Assembly (NCBI GenBank): GCA_934643825.1
Contig: CAKUCW010000005.1
Coordinates: 1-64,000, forward strand
Length of the DNA stretch: 64,000 bases
Direction: 5' to 3'
Source: an uncultured Clostridia bacterium
Lineage (GTDB): Bacteria; Bacillota; Clostridia; Christensenellales; Aristaeellaceae
The notes under the pieces were generated by a model, which was not told the DNA's origin, made no database searches, and saw only the letters and a list, made by a program, of their open reading frames with translations. Positions 7,073-14,674 of this stretch are shown in pieces. A program made the translations under genes and the position numbers. Within the stretch, counting starts at the first letter, position 1. Each line of letters starts with the position of its first letter.

Positions 7073-8353
7073 TTACAGCGTGACCAGCCCGGCTTCAACC
7101 AGCTTCTGCAAGCTCATCAGAATGCCCAGCTTCGCGTGTACCCACGTCAGACCACCCTGGAAATAGACGGCATACGGCGGGCGGATCGGACCGTCGGCGG
7201 AAAGCTCGATGGAAGAACCCTGAACGAACGCGCCGGCAGCCATGATGACCTTGCTGTCGTAGCCCGGCATGTCCCACGGGAGCGGCGTCACATAGCTGTC
7301 CACCGGGGCGGCAGCCTGAATGCCGCGGCAGAAGGCGACCATCGCCTCTTCGCTGCCCAGCTCAACCGCCTGAATGATGTCGTGGCGGGATTCCGTGGAA
7401 TTCGGCACAACGCGGTAGCCGAGCTTCTCGTAGACGTTGGCGGCAAAAATCGCACCCTTGAGCGCACTGGAAACGACCGTCGGCGCAAGGAAGAAGCCCT
7501 GATACAGCGCGGTCATCAGACCCAGATTCGCGCCGACTTCCTGTCCCAGACCCGGGGCGGAAAGGCGATAGGCGCAGCGCTCAACGCAGGCCTTCGTGCC
7601 GCAGATGTAGCCGCCGATCGGCGCGAGTCCGCCGCCCGGATTCTTGATGAGCGAACCGACAATCATGTCCGCGCCGACATCGCTGGGCTCAATCGGCTCG
7701 ACAAATTCGCCGTAGCAGTTGTCCACCATGCAGATGATGTTGGAACGGATGCCCTTCACAAAGGCAATCAGCTCGCCAATCTGCTTGACCGAGAGTGTCG
7801 GGCGGGTCGCGTAACCCTTGCTGCGCTGAATGGTGACGAGCTTGGTGCGCTCGTTGATGGCGTTTTTGATGCCCTCGTAATCGATGGAGCCGTCCTCAAG
7901 CAGCGGAACTTCCGCATAGCTGACGCCGTATTCCTTTAGCGAGCAGGCGCTTTCGCGGATGCCGATGACCTCTTCCAGCGTGTCATACGGACGACCGACG
8001 GGGGAGAGCAGCTCGTCGCCCGGCAGCAGGTTCGCACTCAGGGCAACGGTCAGCGCGTGCGTGCCGCAGGTGATCTGCGGACGGACAAGCGCGGCTTCCG
8101 TGTGGAAGCAGTCGGCGTAGACGCGCTCGAGCGTGTCGCGTCCGACGTCGTTGTAGCCATATCCCGTCGTGCCGGCAAAGCAGCCGACGTTGACGTGGTT
8201 TTTCTGCATGGCGGCGAGCACCTTCGCCTGATTGTATTCGGCGATGCGGTCGATCTCGTCAAAGCGCGGGCGCAGGGGAGCCAGAATATCCTCGCCAAAG
8301 CGATATACGGCTTCCGAAACGCCGAGCTGTTCAAATACGTTATCCTTGTTCAT
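7073..8353 (-). CDS. PLP-dependent methionine gamma-lyase family protein (aluminium-resistance type)
   Basis: 426 residues. ATG 8353 has AAGGAG 6 bp upstream; an ATG at 8368 overlaps the preceding stop codon. The sequence follows the Met_gamma_lyase/'aluminium resistance' family of fold-type I PLP enzymes: an N-terminal region ending CFAGTTGYGYNDVGRDTLERVYADCF, GTHALTVAL near residue 95, the aspartate segment MVDNCYGEFVEP and the lysine segment MIVGSLIKNPGGGLAPIGGYICG, whose Lys would bind PLP. These are cytoplasmic Cys/Met-type lyases of unsettled substrate. It is cotranscribed with the AbrB-type gene 11 bp upstream, suggesting local regulation. Confidence 0.88.
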   Translation of the reverse strand: MNKDNVFEQLGVSEAVYRFGEDILAPLRPRFDEIDRIAEYNQAKVLAAMQKNHVNVGCFAGTTGYGYNDVGRDTLERVYADCFHTEAALVRPQITCGTHALTVALSANLLPGDELLSPVGRPYDTLEEVIGIRESACSLKEYGVSYAEVPLLEDGSIDYEGIKNAINERTKLVTIQRSKGYATRPTLSVKQIGELIAFVKGIRSNIICMVDNCYGEFVEPIEPSDVGADMIVGSLIKNPGGGLAPIGGYICGTKACVERCAYRLSAPGLGQEVGANLGLMTALYQGFFLAPTVVSSALKGAIFAANVYEKLGYRVVPNSTESRHDIIQAVELGSEEAMVAFCRGIQAAAPVDSYVTPLPWDMPGYDSKVIMAAGAFVQGSSIELSADGPIRPPYAVYFQGGLTWVHAKLGILMSLQKLVEAGLVTL

Positions 8354-8364
8354 TGCCTTCTCCT

Positions 8365-8622
8365 TCATTTCTCGTTCCCGATCTGGTTAAGGATCTTTGC
8401 GGCGAGGTCGCTCAACACGTCCGGCTTGGTGACGATCATGCCGTTTTCCTCATCGCCGAGGATGAGCAGCGTGTCGCCGGGACGGATGCCGTACAGCTCG
8501 CGTGCATCCTTGGGAATTACAATCTGACCGCGGTCGCCGACCTTGGCTGTGCCAAAGATATGACGGGTTTTGTTCATGCCCAATACATGCTTGCCGGATG
8601 CCAGACGAATCCCTCCAATCAT
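8365..8622 (-). CDS. AbrB/MazE/SpoVT-family transcriptional regulator
   Basis: The core HIFGTAKVGDRGQIVIPKDARELYGIRPGDTLLIL is the swapped-hairpin AbrB DNA-binding domain, followed by a short acidic tail ending in NQIGNEK. Possible starts are 8643, 8625/8622 and 8577 (MNKTRH); none has a good Shine-Dalgarno. The promoter at 8654-8682 puts transcription near 8647, which argues against 8643; 8622 is a compromise. The stop overlaps the ATG of the next frame (ATGA), so it forms an operon with the PLP-lyase gene. Such proteins act as dimeric repressors and often regulate themselves; a palindrome lies over its own promoter. Confidence 0.85.
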   Translation of the reverse strand: MIGGIRLASGKHVLGMNKTRHIFGTAKVGDRGQIVIPKDARELYGIRPGDTLLILGDEENGMIVTKPDVLSDLAAKILNQIGNEK

Positions 8623-8639
8623 CATACTTTTCATACTTT

Positions 8640-8682
8640 TCACACAATGTGACAGGATAGCAGATTATGGAACGCCTGTCAA
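8640..8682 (-). promoter_or_regulatory. Promoter of the abrB-type operon with overlapping palindrome
   Basis: On the minus strand TTGACA (8677-8682), 17 bp, TATCCT (8654-8659). Immediately downstream lies the palindrome TCACA-CAA-TGTGA (8640-8652), covering the expected transcription start. It is a candidate operator for the AbrB-type protein itself. Confidence 0.75.
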
Positions 8683-8749
8683 GAGAAAACGAGCAAAAAA
8701 AGCGCGAAGGACGTCGCCGGGGCGCAGGACAGACGCGATGCGCCGTAAA

Positions 8750-8778
8750 TTGACAAAGCATTGTTGCCGTGATACAAT
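8750..8778 (+). promoter_or_regulatory. Sigma-A promoter of glmM
   Basis: TTGACA (8750-8755), 17-bp spacer, TACAAT (8773-8778), 70 bp before the glmM start codon. Confidence 0.85.
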
Positions 8779-8848
8779 GAGAAATGTTATTTTATGCGGC
8801 ACAACGCTTTGTGTGGATCGGTCGTGGTGACCGGGAAAGGCATTGAAT

Positions 8849-10213
8849 ATGGGTAAATATTTCGGTACGGATGGTTTCCGCGGCGAAGCCAATGTGGATC
8901 TTACAAGCGAACACGCTTATCAAATCGGTAAATTCATCGGCTGGTATTACGGCGCCCGCACGGGCAGAAAGGCACGAATTGTCATCGGCAAGGATACCCG
9001 CCGTTCCAGCTATATGTTCGAATACGCGTTGGTTGCAGGTCTGACCTCGACCGGTGCGGATGCGTATATGCTCCATGTGACGACCACGCCGAGCGTCGCC
9101 TATGTGACGCGTGTGGACAGCTTTGACTGCGGCGTCATGATCTCCGCGTCGCATAATCCGTTCTACGACAACGGCATTAAGCTCATCAACGGGCGCGGCG
9201 AAAAGATGGATGATGAAACGATTGCCGCGATTGAGGCGTATCTGGACGGCGATTATGCGCAGCTGGGGCTGGAAGGCGATGTGCCTGCGGCGCATCGGGA
9301 AGAGCTGGGCGAGATCGTCGATTACGTTTCCGGACGCAACCGCTATGTCGGCTATCTGATTTCGCTGGCTTGCCATTCCTATAAGAATATGCGCGTCGGT
9401 CTGGACTGCGCGAACGGCAGCTCGTGGAACATTGCCCGCACGGTGTTCGAGGCGCTCGGCGCGAAGACGTTTGTCATCAACGCGGAGCCGGACGGCGTGA
9501 ACATCAACCGCGGCGCCGGTTCGACCCATATCGACGGTCTGCGCCGCTTCGTTGTGGAAAATCATCTGGATGTCGGCTTTGCCTACGACGGCGACGCGGA
9601 TCGCTGTCTGGCGGTCGATGAAAACGGCGAGGTTGTAGATGGCGACAAGATCATCTACATCTTCGGGCGTCAGCTCAAGAAAGAGGGCAGGCTCTCCGGC
9701 AACAAGGTCGTGACGACCATCATGAGCAACTTTGGTCTGTACAAGGCGCTTGACGAGGCGGAGATCGGCTACGAGAAGACGGCAGTCGGCGACCGCTTTG
9801 TCTATGAAAACATGGCGCAGAACGGCTATTGTGTCGGCGGTGAGCAGTCCGGTCACATCATTCTGAGCAAGTATGCGACGACGGGCGACGGCATTCTGAC
9901 CTCCATCGAGCTGATGGAAGCGATGCTGGACAACAAGCAGACGCTCTCCCGCCTTGCCGCGCCGGTTACGGTCTATCCGCAGGTGCTCAAGAATATCCGC
10001 GTCAGCGACAAAGCGGCGGTTCGCGAGAACGCGCATGTGCAGGAAGTCGTGAAGCGGGTTGGCGAAAAGCTGGGCGACACGGGACGCGTTCTCCTGCGAG
10101 AGAGCGGCACCGAGCCGGTGATCCGCGTGATGGCGGAAGCGCAGGAGCTTCGCGACGCGGAAGCCTGTGTCAACGAGATGATCGACGCCATTCGCGCCGA
10201 GGGACTTGCGTAA
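8849..10213 (+). CDS. glmM: Phosphoglucosamine mutase
   Basis: 454 residues from ATG 8849 (MGKYFGTDGFRG), with AAAGG 8 bp upstream; a TTG two codons earlier is less likely. It converts glucosamine-6-phosphate to glucosamine-1-phosphate for UDP-GlcNAc and peptidoglycan synthesis. All family motifs are present: the phosphoserine loop ISASHNP with Ser101, the metal loop DGDADRC near 240, the sugar loop GEQSGH near 328 and the phosphate loop RESGTEPVIRVM near the C-terminus. Length is normal for the family. The next gene, 12 bp downstream, is a GlmU-like acyltransferase, so the pair probably forms an amino-sugar operon. Confidence 0.97.
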   Translation: MGKYFGTDGFRGEANVDLTSEHAYQIGKFIGWYYGARTGRKARIVIGKDTRRSSYMFEYALVAGLTSTGADAYMLHVTTTPSVAYVTRVDSFDCGVMISASHNPFYDNGIKLINGRGEKMDDETIAAIEAYLDGDYAQLGLEGDVPAAHREELGEIVDYVSGRNRYVGYLISLACHSYKNMRVGLDCANGSSWNIARTVFEALGAKTFVINAEPDGVNINRGAGSTHIDGLRRFVVENHLDVGFAYDGDADRCLAVDENGEVVDGDKIIYIFGRQLKKEGRLSGNKVVTTIMSNFGLYKALDEAEIGYEKTAVGDRFVYENMAQNGYCVGGEQSGHIILSKYATTGDGILTSIELMEAMLDNKQTLSRLAAPVTVYPQVLKNIRVSDKAAVRENAHVQEVVKRVGEKLGDTGRVLLRESGTEPVIRVMAEAQELRDAEACVNEMIDAIRAEGLA

Positions 10214-10225
10214 GGAGGAAGCGCA

Positions 10226-10888
10226 ATGGATGCGATCAAGGTAAAGGATCTCTACGACCTGACCCATACGCGTGCGGCGCAGATGCTGGAAACCTGCGAA
10301 TATCCGTGGGAAGCGCTTGACAAGATCGGCGCGGCGGTGCTTGCCATCGGCGAAACGCTGGATGCGGCGGCATATGACCATCCGGCGGAGAATATCTGGA
10401 TTGCGAAATCGGCGTCCGTCGCGGCGACGGCAAGCATCACAGGTCCATGCGTCATCGGCGAAGGGACGGAAGTCCGCCCCGGCGCGTTCATCCGCGGCAA
10501 TGTGCTGGTGGGTGACGGTGCGGTGGTCGGCAACTCCTGCGAGCTGAAGAACTGCATTCTGTTTGACGGCGTACAGACGCCGCATTACAACTATGTAGGC
10601 GACTCGATTCTGGGGTACAAGGCGCACATGGGTGCGGGCGCTGTGACGAGCAACGTCAAGGGCGACAAGCGGAACGTTATCGTGCATGGCGAGCAGAATT
10701 ATGAAACCGGGCGCAAGAAGTTCGGCGCGATGCTCGGCGATTTTGCGGAAATCGGCTGCAACAGTGTATTGAATCCCGGCACGGTGATCGGCAGGGATTC
10801 GCAGGTTTACCCGCTGTCCAGCGTACGCGGCGTGATTCCGGCGCGGCAGATTGTCAAAGGCGATCGCGGCGTATTTGCGAAGGAGTAA
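10226..10888 (+). CDS. GlmU-type left-handed beta-helix acyltransferase-like protein
   Basis: 220 residues with AGGAGG 7 bp before the ATG. A short helical N-terminus is followed by hexapeptide repeats (for example ITGPCVIGEGTEVRPGAFI and VLVGDGAVVGNSCELKNCIL) typical of left-handed beta-helix acyltransferases. HYNYVGDSILG and GAGAVTSNVKGDKRNV resemble the acetyltransferase half of GlmU and related nucleotide-sugar transferases. The pyrophosphorylase domain is absent, as in stand-alone versions found in Clostridia. Directly after glmM, N-acetylation of glucosamine-1-phosphate is the likely role, but the substrate is inferred from context. Confidence 0.8.
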   Translation: MDAIKVKDLYDLTHTRAAQMLETCEYPWEALDKIGAAVLAIGETLDAAAYDHPAENIWIAKSASVAATASITGPCVIGEGTEVRPGAFIRGNVLVGDGAVVGNSCELKNCILFDGVQTPHYNYVGDSILGYKAHMGAGAVTSNVKGDKRNVIVHGEQNYETGRKKFGAMLGDFAEIGCNSVLNPGTVIGRDSQVYPLSSVRGVIPARQIVKGDRGVFAKE

Positions 10889-10895
10889 GGGGGAG

Positions 10896-11180
10896 AGGAC
10901 GTTGGGGCTTTGCTCCGGGAAACTCGTATAGAAACGCTTTGCGTTTCTTACGATTTCCGATTTCCGTTACGCTGAATCCCGCACAGCGGGCGCGTAACTC
11001 CAATCCCAAGCCCGACAAGGGAACTGAGTTCCCTTGACCCTCACTACGCTATCGCTTTGCGATAGCTGGGGGAATGACATTGTATAGATGCGTTTGCAAG
11101 TGGGGCGTTGCTCGAAGTCCGACAAGGAACTGAGTTCCCTTGACCCTCACTATGCTATCGCTTCGCGACAGCTGTGGGGA
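10896..11180. repeat. Palindrome-rich intergenic region with a duplicated 60-bp segment
   Basis: Contains GAAACGCTTTGCGTTTC (10931-10947), a TTACG...CGTAA stem enclosing CCCGC-ACA-GCGGG (10967-10997), AAGGGAACTGAGTTCCCTT (11017-11035) and GCTATCGCTTTGCGATAGC (11048-11066). The last two recur slightly changed at 11124-11141 and 11154-11172, so about 60 bp is directly repeated. No gene is visible. Confidence 0.6.
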
Positions 11181-11197
11181 ATAATAAGAAAAATAAC

Positions 11198-11394
11198 GGG
11201 GCAGTCAAGCTGACAACACCGATATTTCAAGAAAAAACGAAGTATTTGTGCCCGAAGGTTTCCAAAGGGCGATGCGCCAAACGGGCGCCGTAAACGCTCG
11301 GAAAGCCCTTTGGTGGGGCGATGGGGCAAAGCCCCATATCCACAAATGCTTAGATATTTGATTCTTGAATGTTCGGTTTAAGCTTGACAGCCCC
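11198..11394 (-). mobile_element. MITE-like element, copy 2 (long form, reverse orientation)
   Basis: 197 bp. The ends extend the inverted repeat to TAACGGGGC / GCCCCGTTA. It is reversed relative to copy 1 and carries about 24 extra central bases (around GGCGCCCGTTTGGCGC) between the paired arms. Confidence 0.8.
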
Positions 11395-11418
11395 GTTACT
11401 TTCATATATAAAGAAACG

Positions 11419-11455
11419 AACCCCCGACACTTCTTCGTGAAATGCCGGGGGTTTT
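11419..11455. terminator. Bidirectional terminator between converging genes
   Basis: AACCCCCG (11419-11426) pairs with CGGGGGTT (11446-11453) and T/A runs flank it, between the plus-strand GlmU-like gene and the minus-strand cupin gene. Confidence 0.7.
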
Positions 11456-11492
11456 GCTATACGTTTAAACCAAAGCGAGGGCAAAGCCGGAA

Positions 11493-11843
11493 TTAGTAGG
11501 TATAATTCTCGACGTCAACCTTATCCGGGTTGGTATACGGCGCGAGGGTGGAGATCATCTTCATCGGTGCGCCGGAATTATTGATGACATAGTGGATTTC
11601 GCCCGGCTCGATATGGATCATCTGACCCGGACGCAGGTGGTTGACCACGCCATCCACGACGATATCCACTTCGCCTTCGAGGATGTAGAAGTTCTCTTCC
11701 ATCACGTTGTGATAGTGCGCCTTAAAATCCTGACCCGCCTGGAACTGCACCAGCGCAAAGTTCATGCGCGGACCCTTCATCAGGTACTTGGGGCCGCTGT
11801 CGCCAAAGCGATACTCTTTATCTTCTTCGTTCACGATATACAT
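11493..11843 (-). CDS. Cupin-domain protein in the lsrRK operon
   Basis: 116 residues, AAAGGAG 10 bp upstream. A single cupin_2 barrel: motif 1 reads FKAHYHNVMEENFYILEGEVDI with metal ligands His, His and Glu, and motif 2 reads GQMIHIEPGEIHYVINN with a further His. It is small and cytoplasmic with no signal peptide. It is the third gene of a minus-strand unit lsrR-lsrK-cupin, 21 bp after lsrK. The locus has no lsrG, the isomerase that normally processes phospho-AI-2 between LsrK and LsrF. Cupins include sugar-phosphate isomerases, so this protein is a reasonable candidate to replace LsrG. That is an inference from position; a regulatory or storage role is not excluded. Confidence 0.88.
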   Translation of the reverse strand: MYIVNEEDKEYRFGDSGPKYLMKGPRMNFALVQFQAGQDFKAHYHNVMEENFYILEGEVDIVVDGVVNHLRPGQMIHIEPGEIHYVINNSGAPMKMISTLAPYTNPDKVDVENYTY

Positions 11844-11864
11844 AGGTTCATTCTCCTTTCGATC

Positions 11865-13427
11865 TTAAACGCCCGGTGCCGCCCACATATGGCGGGCGAT
11901 ACGGTCGTCTGCAATTTGAAGCTGACGGGCATAGAGCTTGCGCCAATCTTCATACAGTTTCATATACGTTGCGTGGTTCTCCATATTCGGCTCGAAACGG
12001 CGCTCGATGTGGACGAGCTTCTTCGCGGTTTCAGAAATATTGGGGAACAGTCCGACGCCATGACCCGCCATGATCGCCGCGCCGAGTGCCGTCGCTTCCT
12101 TGACGCTGGGAACGTTGACCGGAATGCCCAGCACGTCGCAGAGAATCTGGCACCAAAGCTCGCTCTTGGATGCGCCGCTGGCGAACACGACTTCCTTCGG
12201 AATGTTGCCGGTGGATTCGCGGACGAGCTGCATATGACCATACGTCACCATTGCGGTGTTTTCCATGATGGCGCGATAGAAGGTATAGCGGTTGAACTTC
12301 TCGGGATCAAAGTCGAAGTTGGTGAACGTCGGGCTGGCATGACGCCAGGAGATGTAGTTCATCACGTCGGAGAAGGCGCACATCATGCCGTAGCAGCCGG
12401 CGGGAATATCCTTCGCCTTTTCGTTCATCAGGTCGTACGGGTCGCGTCCGGTCGTCTTGGAAAGTTCCTTTTCATACTGACAGAACGCATCGCGATACCA
12501 GCGCATGACCATGCCCGGCTTAAACGCCAGCGCCTCATACTGCCAGATGCCCGGCACGCTGTGGCAGTTCACGCGGACACGGCAATGCTCGTCGGTTTTC
12601 GCTTCATCGGTGTTATATTCATACTGCCAGAAGCTGCCGCCGAAGATAGCCGCCTGATTGGCATCGACCACGCCTACGCCGACGCAGCCCAGCTGCGCAT
12701 CGCCGCCGCCCGCGACAACCGGCGTGCCCTCGGCAAGCCCGGTCTGCTCGGCGCCCTGTGCGCTGACCTGAGCGACAACCGTGCCGCACTCGTACATCTT
12801 CGGGAAGATGCCGGTCTTCAGACCGATCGACGCGGCGATCTTGTCGTCCCAATCGCGAGCCTTGAGGTCGAAAATGCCGGTGGTGCAGGCATTGGAAGGT
12901 TCGGAGGAGAACACGCCCGTCATCTTGTAGATGAGCCAGTCGTTGAACATCGTGCAGAGCGCGGTCTTCTCATAGACCTCGGGCATCTTGTTCTTGACCC
13001 AGAACAGGCGGGGCAGAGCACCCAGCGCATAGGTCTGACCGGATTCGCGGTAGATCTGCTTCTCCAGCTCGGGGTTCATATGAACGAGCTGGGCGACTTC
13101 GTCATCGCTGCGGGCATCGACATTGGCGCAAGCCCAGATTTCCTTGCCGTCCTTGTCATAGAGGACGATGCCCTCGCGCATGCAGGTCGTGGAAACCGCG
13201 GCGATATCATGGGGATCGACGCCCGTCTGCTCGATGACGCCGCGGATACAGCCGCGGGCAAACTCCCAGTTATGCACCCAGTCAAAATCCATGCTGCCGG
13301 GGTAGCGGGGGTCTTCCTTATGCGTCCATTCCTGCTGGACGCAGCCGAGCTGCTCTCCGTCCAGGCTGAAGAGTACGGCGCGGACGCTGCCTGTTCCGGC
13401 ATCCACAGCCATGAGGGTTTTTGCCAT
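11865..13427 (-). CDS. lsrK: Autoinducer-2 kinase, FGGY family
   Basis: 520 residues from ATG 13427, preceded by AAAGGA; a GTG six codons earlier is less likely. It starts MAKTLMAVDAGTGSVRAVLF, the N-terminal FGGY phosphate loop, with GGGDAQLGCVGVGVVD in the middle and ATALGAAIMAGHGVGLF near the C-terminus (residues about 440-460). The central STTCMREGIVLYDKDG and CANVDARSDDE match LsrK rather than xylulo- or glycerol kinases. LsrK phosphorylates DPD/AI-2 after import, trapping it and creating the inducer of LsrR. Neighbours lsrR and the divergent lsrACDBF make the assignment firm. Confidence 0.93.
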   Translation of the reverse strand: MAKTLMAVDAGTGSVRAVLFSLDGEQLGCVQQEWTHKEDPRYPGSMDFDWVHNWEFARGCIRGVIEQTGVDPHDIAAVSTTCMREGIVLYDKDGKEIWACANVDARSDDEVAQLVHMNPELEKQIYRESGQTYALGALPRLFWVKNKMPEVYEKTALCTMFNDWLIYKMTGVFSSEPSNACTTGIFDLKARDWDDKIAASIGLKTGIFPKMYECGTVVAQVSAQGAEQTGLAEGTPVVAGGGDAQLGCVGVGVVDANQAAIFGGSFWQYEYNTDEAKTDEHCRVRVNCHSVPGIWQYEALAFKPGMVMRWYRDAFCQYEKELSKTTGRDPYDLMNEKAKDIPAGCYGMMCAFSDVMNYISWRHASPTFTNFDFDPEKFNRYTFYRAIMENTAMVTYGHMQLVRESTGNIPKEVVFASGASKSELWCQILCDVLGIPVNVPSVKEATALGAAIMAGHGVGLFPNISETAKKLVHIERRFEPNMENHATYMKLYEDWRKLYARQLQIADDRIARHMWAAPGV

Positions 13428-13485
13428 AGAAAACCATCCTTTCACAGACCGGCAACCGCCGGTTTCAGATATATGTCAGGGGCGT

Positions 13486-14415
13486 TCACTCGCCCTTGAG
13501 TAGCAAAGATGCCGTGGGTTCATCCGTAATCAGCACATCGAGATAGCCGCCGCGCAGGACGGCGCGAATCGCCTCTGCCTTCTGCGTGCCCGCGGCAAGC
13601 CCGATGACGTTATCCATCGAACGCAGCTGCTCAAGCGGGGTGGAGATCAGCCTGTCCTCGATATCGCTGGGGATAAGCGCACCGTATTCATCCACAAAAT
13701 GACACAGCACGTCGCCGACACTGCCCGACATCTTCAGGCGGAGCATCTCGTTTTGAGAAATCACGCCCGAGCGGACGATGGTTGCGCTTTCGTGCATCGC
13801 GCCGATGCCGACCAGCGTGAAGGAGGAAAGCTCCGCCATGCGGATGATATCGCTGACCGAGGTTTCCGCACGCATTGCCGCCGCCATCTCATGCGAGGAA
13901 GCGATCAGCGGCGCGGGCATCAGGTAGAGCCGCGCATTGAAGATGTTGCTGCGTGCGTTGGGCAGATAATAGGAAACGCCGCCCGTCAGGGAAACGCAGG
14001 TGACAGGGGTCTGCACCATGGTTGCCAGATGGTTGAGCGTGCGGCTGAGCGTATCGCCGTAGCCGACATTGATGCAGGCGTTGTCGCCCAGCCTGTCGGC
14101 GATATACATCGCGCCTGCGCGGGCGACGGACTCGTTGAGCTGGCTTTCCTGCTCGGCTTCGGGGATGATGAAGACATCCTTTAAATGATACTTCTGCATC
14201 AGCTCACGGCTCTGCTGCATCATGCCGACGCTGTCCGAACGCAGGCGAAACTGGATCACGCCGCTTTGTCTGGCGGCGTCGAGCAGCTTGATCACGCGCA
14301 TGCGGCTGATGGAAAGACGGTCGGCAATCGCCTGCTGGGTCATATTTTCGAAATAATAATACCAGGCTGCCTTGACCATCAGGGCGTCTTCGTAATGAAC
14401 AGTGTTGTTATTCAT
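13486..14415 (-). CDS. lsrR: LsrR-type transcriptional repressor (SorC/DeoR sugar-binding family)
   Basis: 309 residues from ATG 14415 (MNNNTVHYEDALMVKAAWYYY); GGAG lies 7 bp upstream. The N-terminal helix-turn-helix reads MTQQAIADRLSISRMRVIKLLDAARQSGVI (residues about 24-53). The rest is the SorC-type sugar-phosphate binding domain with SLTGGVSYYLP, FTLVGIGAM and the C-terminal VIGLAAGTQKAEAIRAVLRGGYLDVLITDE. LsrR represses the lsr operon until phospho-AI-2 binds. It is first in a unit with lsrK and the cupin, and divergent from lsrA with about 260 bp between start codons holding both promoters. Confidence 0.93.
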   Translation of the reverse strand: MNNNTVHYEDALMVKAAWYYYFENMTQQAIADRLSISRMRVIKLLDAARQSGVIQFRLRSDSVGMMQQSRELMQKYHLKDVFIIPEAEQESQLNESVARAGAMYIADRLGDNACINVGYGDTLSRTLNHLATMVQTPVTCVSLTGGVSYYLPNARSNIFNARLYLMPAPLIASSHEMAAAMRAETSVSDIIRMAELSSFTLVGIGAMHESATIVRSGVISQNEMLRLKMSGSVGDVLCHFVDEYGALIPSDIEDRLISTPLEQLRSMDNVIGLAAGTQKAEAIRAVLRGGYLDVLITDEPTASLLLKGE

Positions 14416-14453
14416 AAACGGCTCCGTCTGCATGTTCCAAAGAGAACAATAAT

Positions 14454-14475
14454 CAAACATCGAAACAAATGTTTG
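14454..14475. promoter_or_regulatory. Candidate LsrR operator
   Basis: Inverted repeat CAAACAT - 8 nt - ATGTTTG, perfect 7-bp arms, placed just downstream of the lsrR start site. A weaker related motif, CAAA-CC-TTTG, lies in the lsrA leader around 14638-14647. Binding is inferred from position. Confidence 0.5.
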
Positions 14476-14483
14476 CACAAATC

Positions 14484-14512
14484 AGTATAGCACCGGATAC
14501 GCGCAATGTCAA
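14484..14512 (-). promoter_or_regulatory. Promoter of lsrR-lsrK-cupin
   Basis: Minus strand TTGACA (14507-14512), 17 bp, TATACT (14484-14489). Confidence 0.85.
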
Positions 14513-14580
14513 TTCTTTTAAGAAATTACAACATAAATTCTTGACTTAACCCAAATGAATCAAAATCTGAGAAAAATATC

Positions 14581-14609
14581 TTGACAAAATGCACAGGCGA
14601 GCTTACAAT
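14581..14609 (+). promoter_or_regulatory. Promoter of lsrACDBF
   Basis: TTGACA (14581-14586), 17 bp, TACAAT (14604-14609), 65 bp before lsrA. Confidence 0.85.
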
Positions 14610-14674
14610 GGGGACAACAAAAGATTGTGTGATGAGCAAACCTTTGTAAACGCATAACGCAGGAGTATTGAAAT

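Noticed and set aside
11205..11405. 66-codon frame containing FAPSPHQRAFRAF, also seen at 5478 and 58102
   Set aside because: The recurring peptide is a by-product of the MITE-like element read in one frame; the sequence has no start signals and breaks in other copies.
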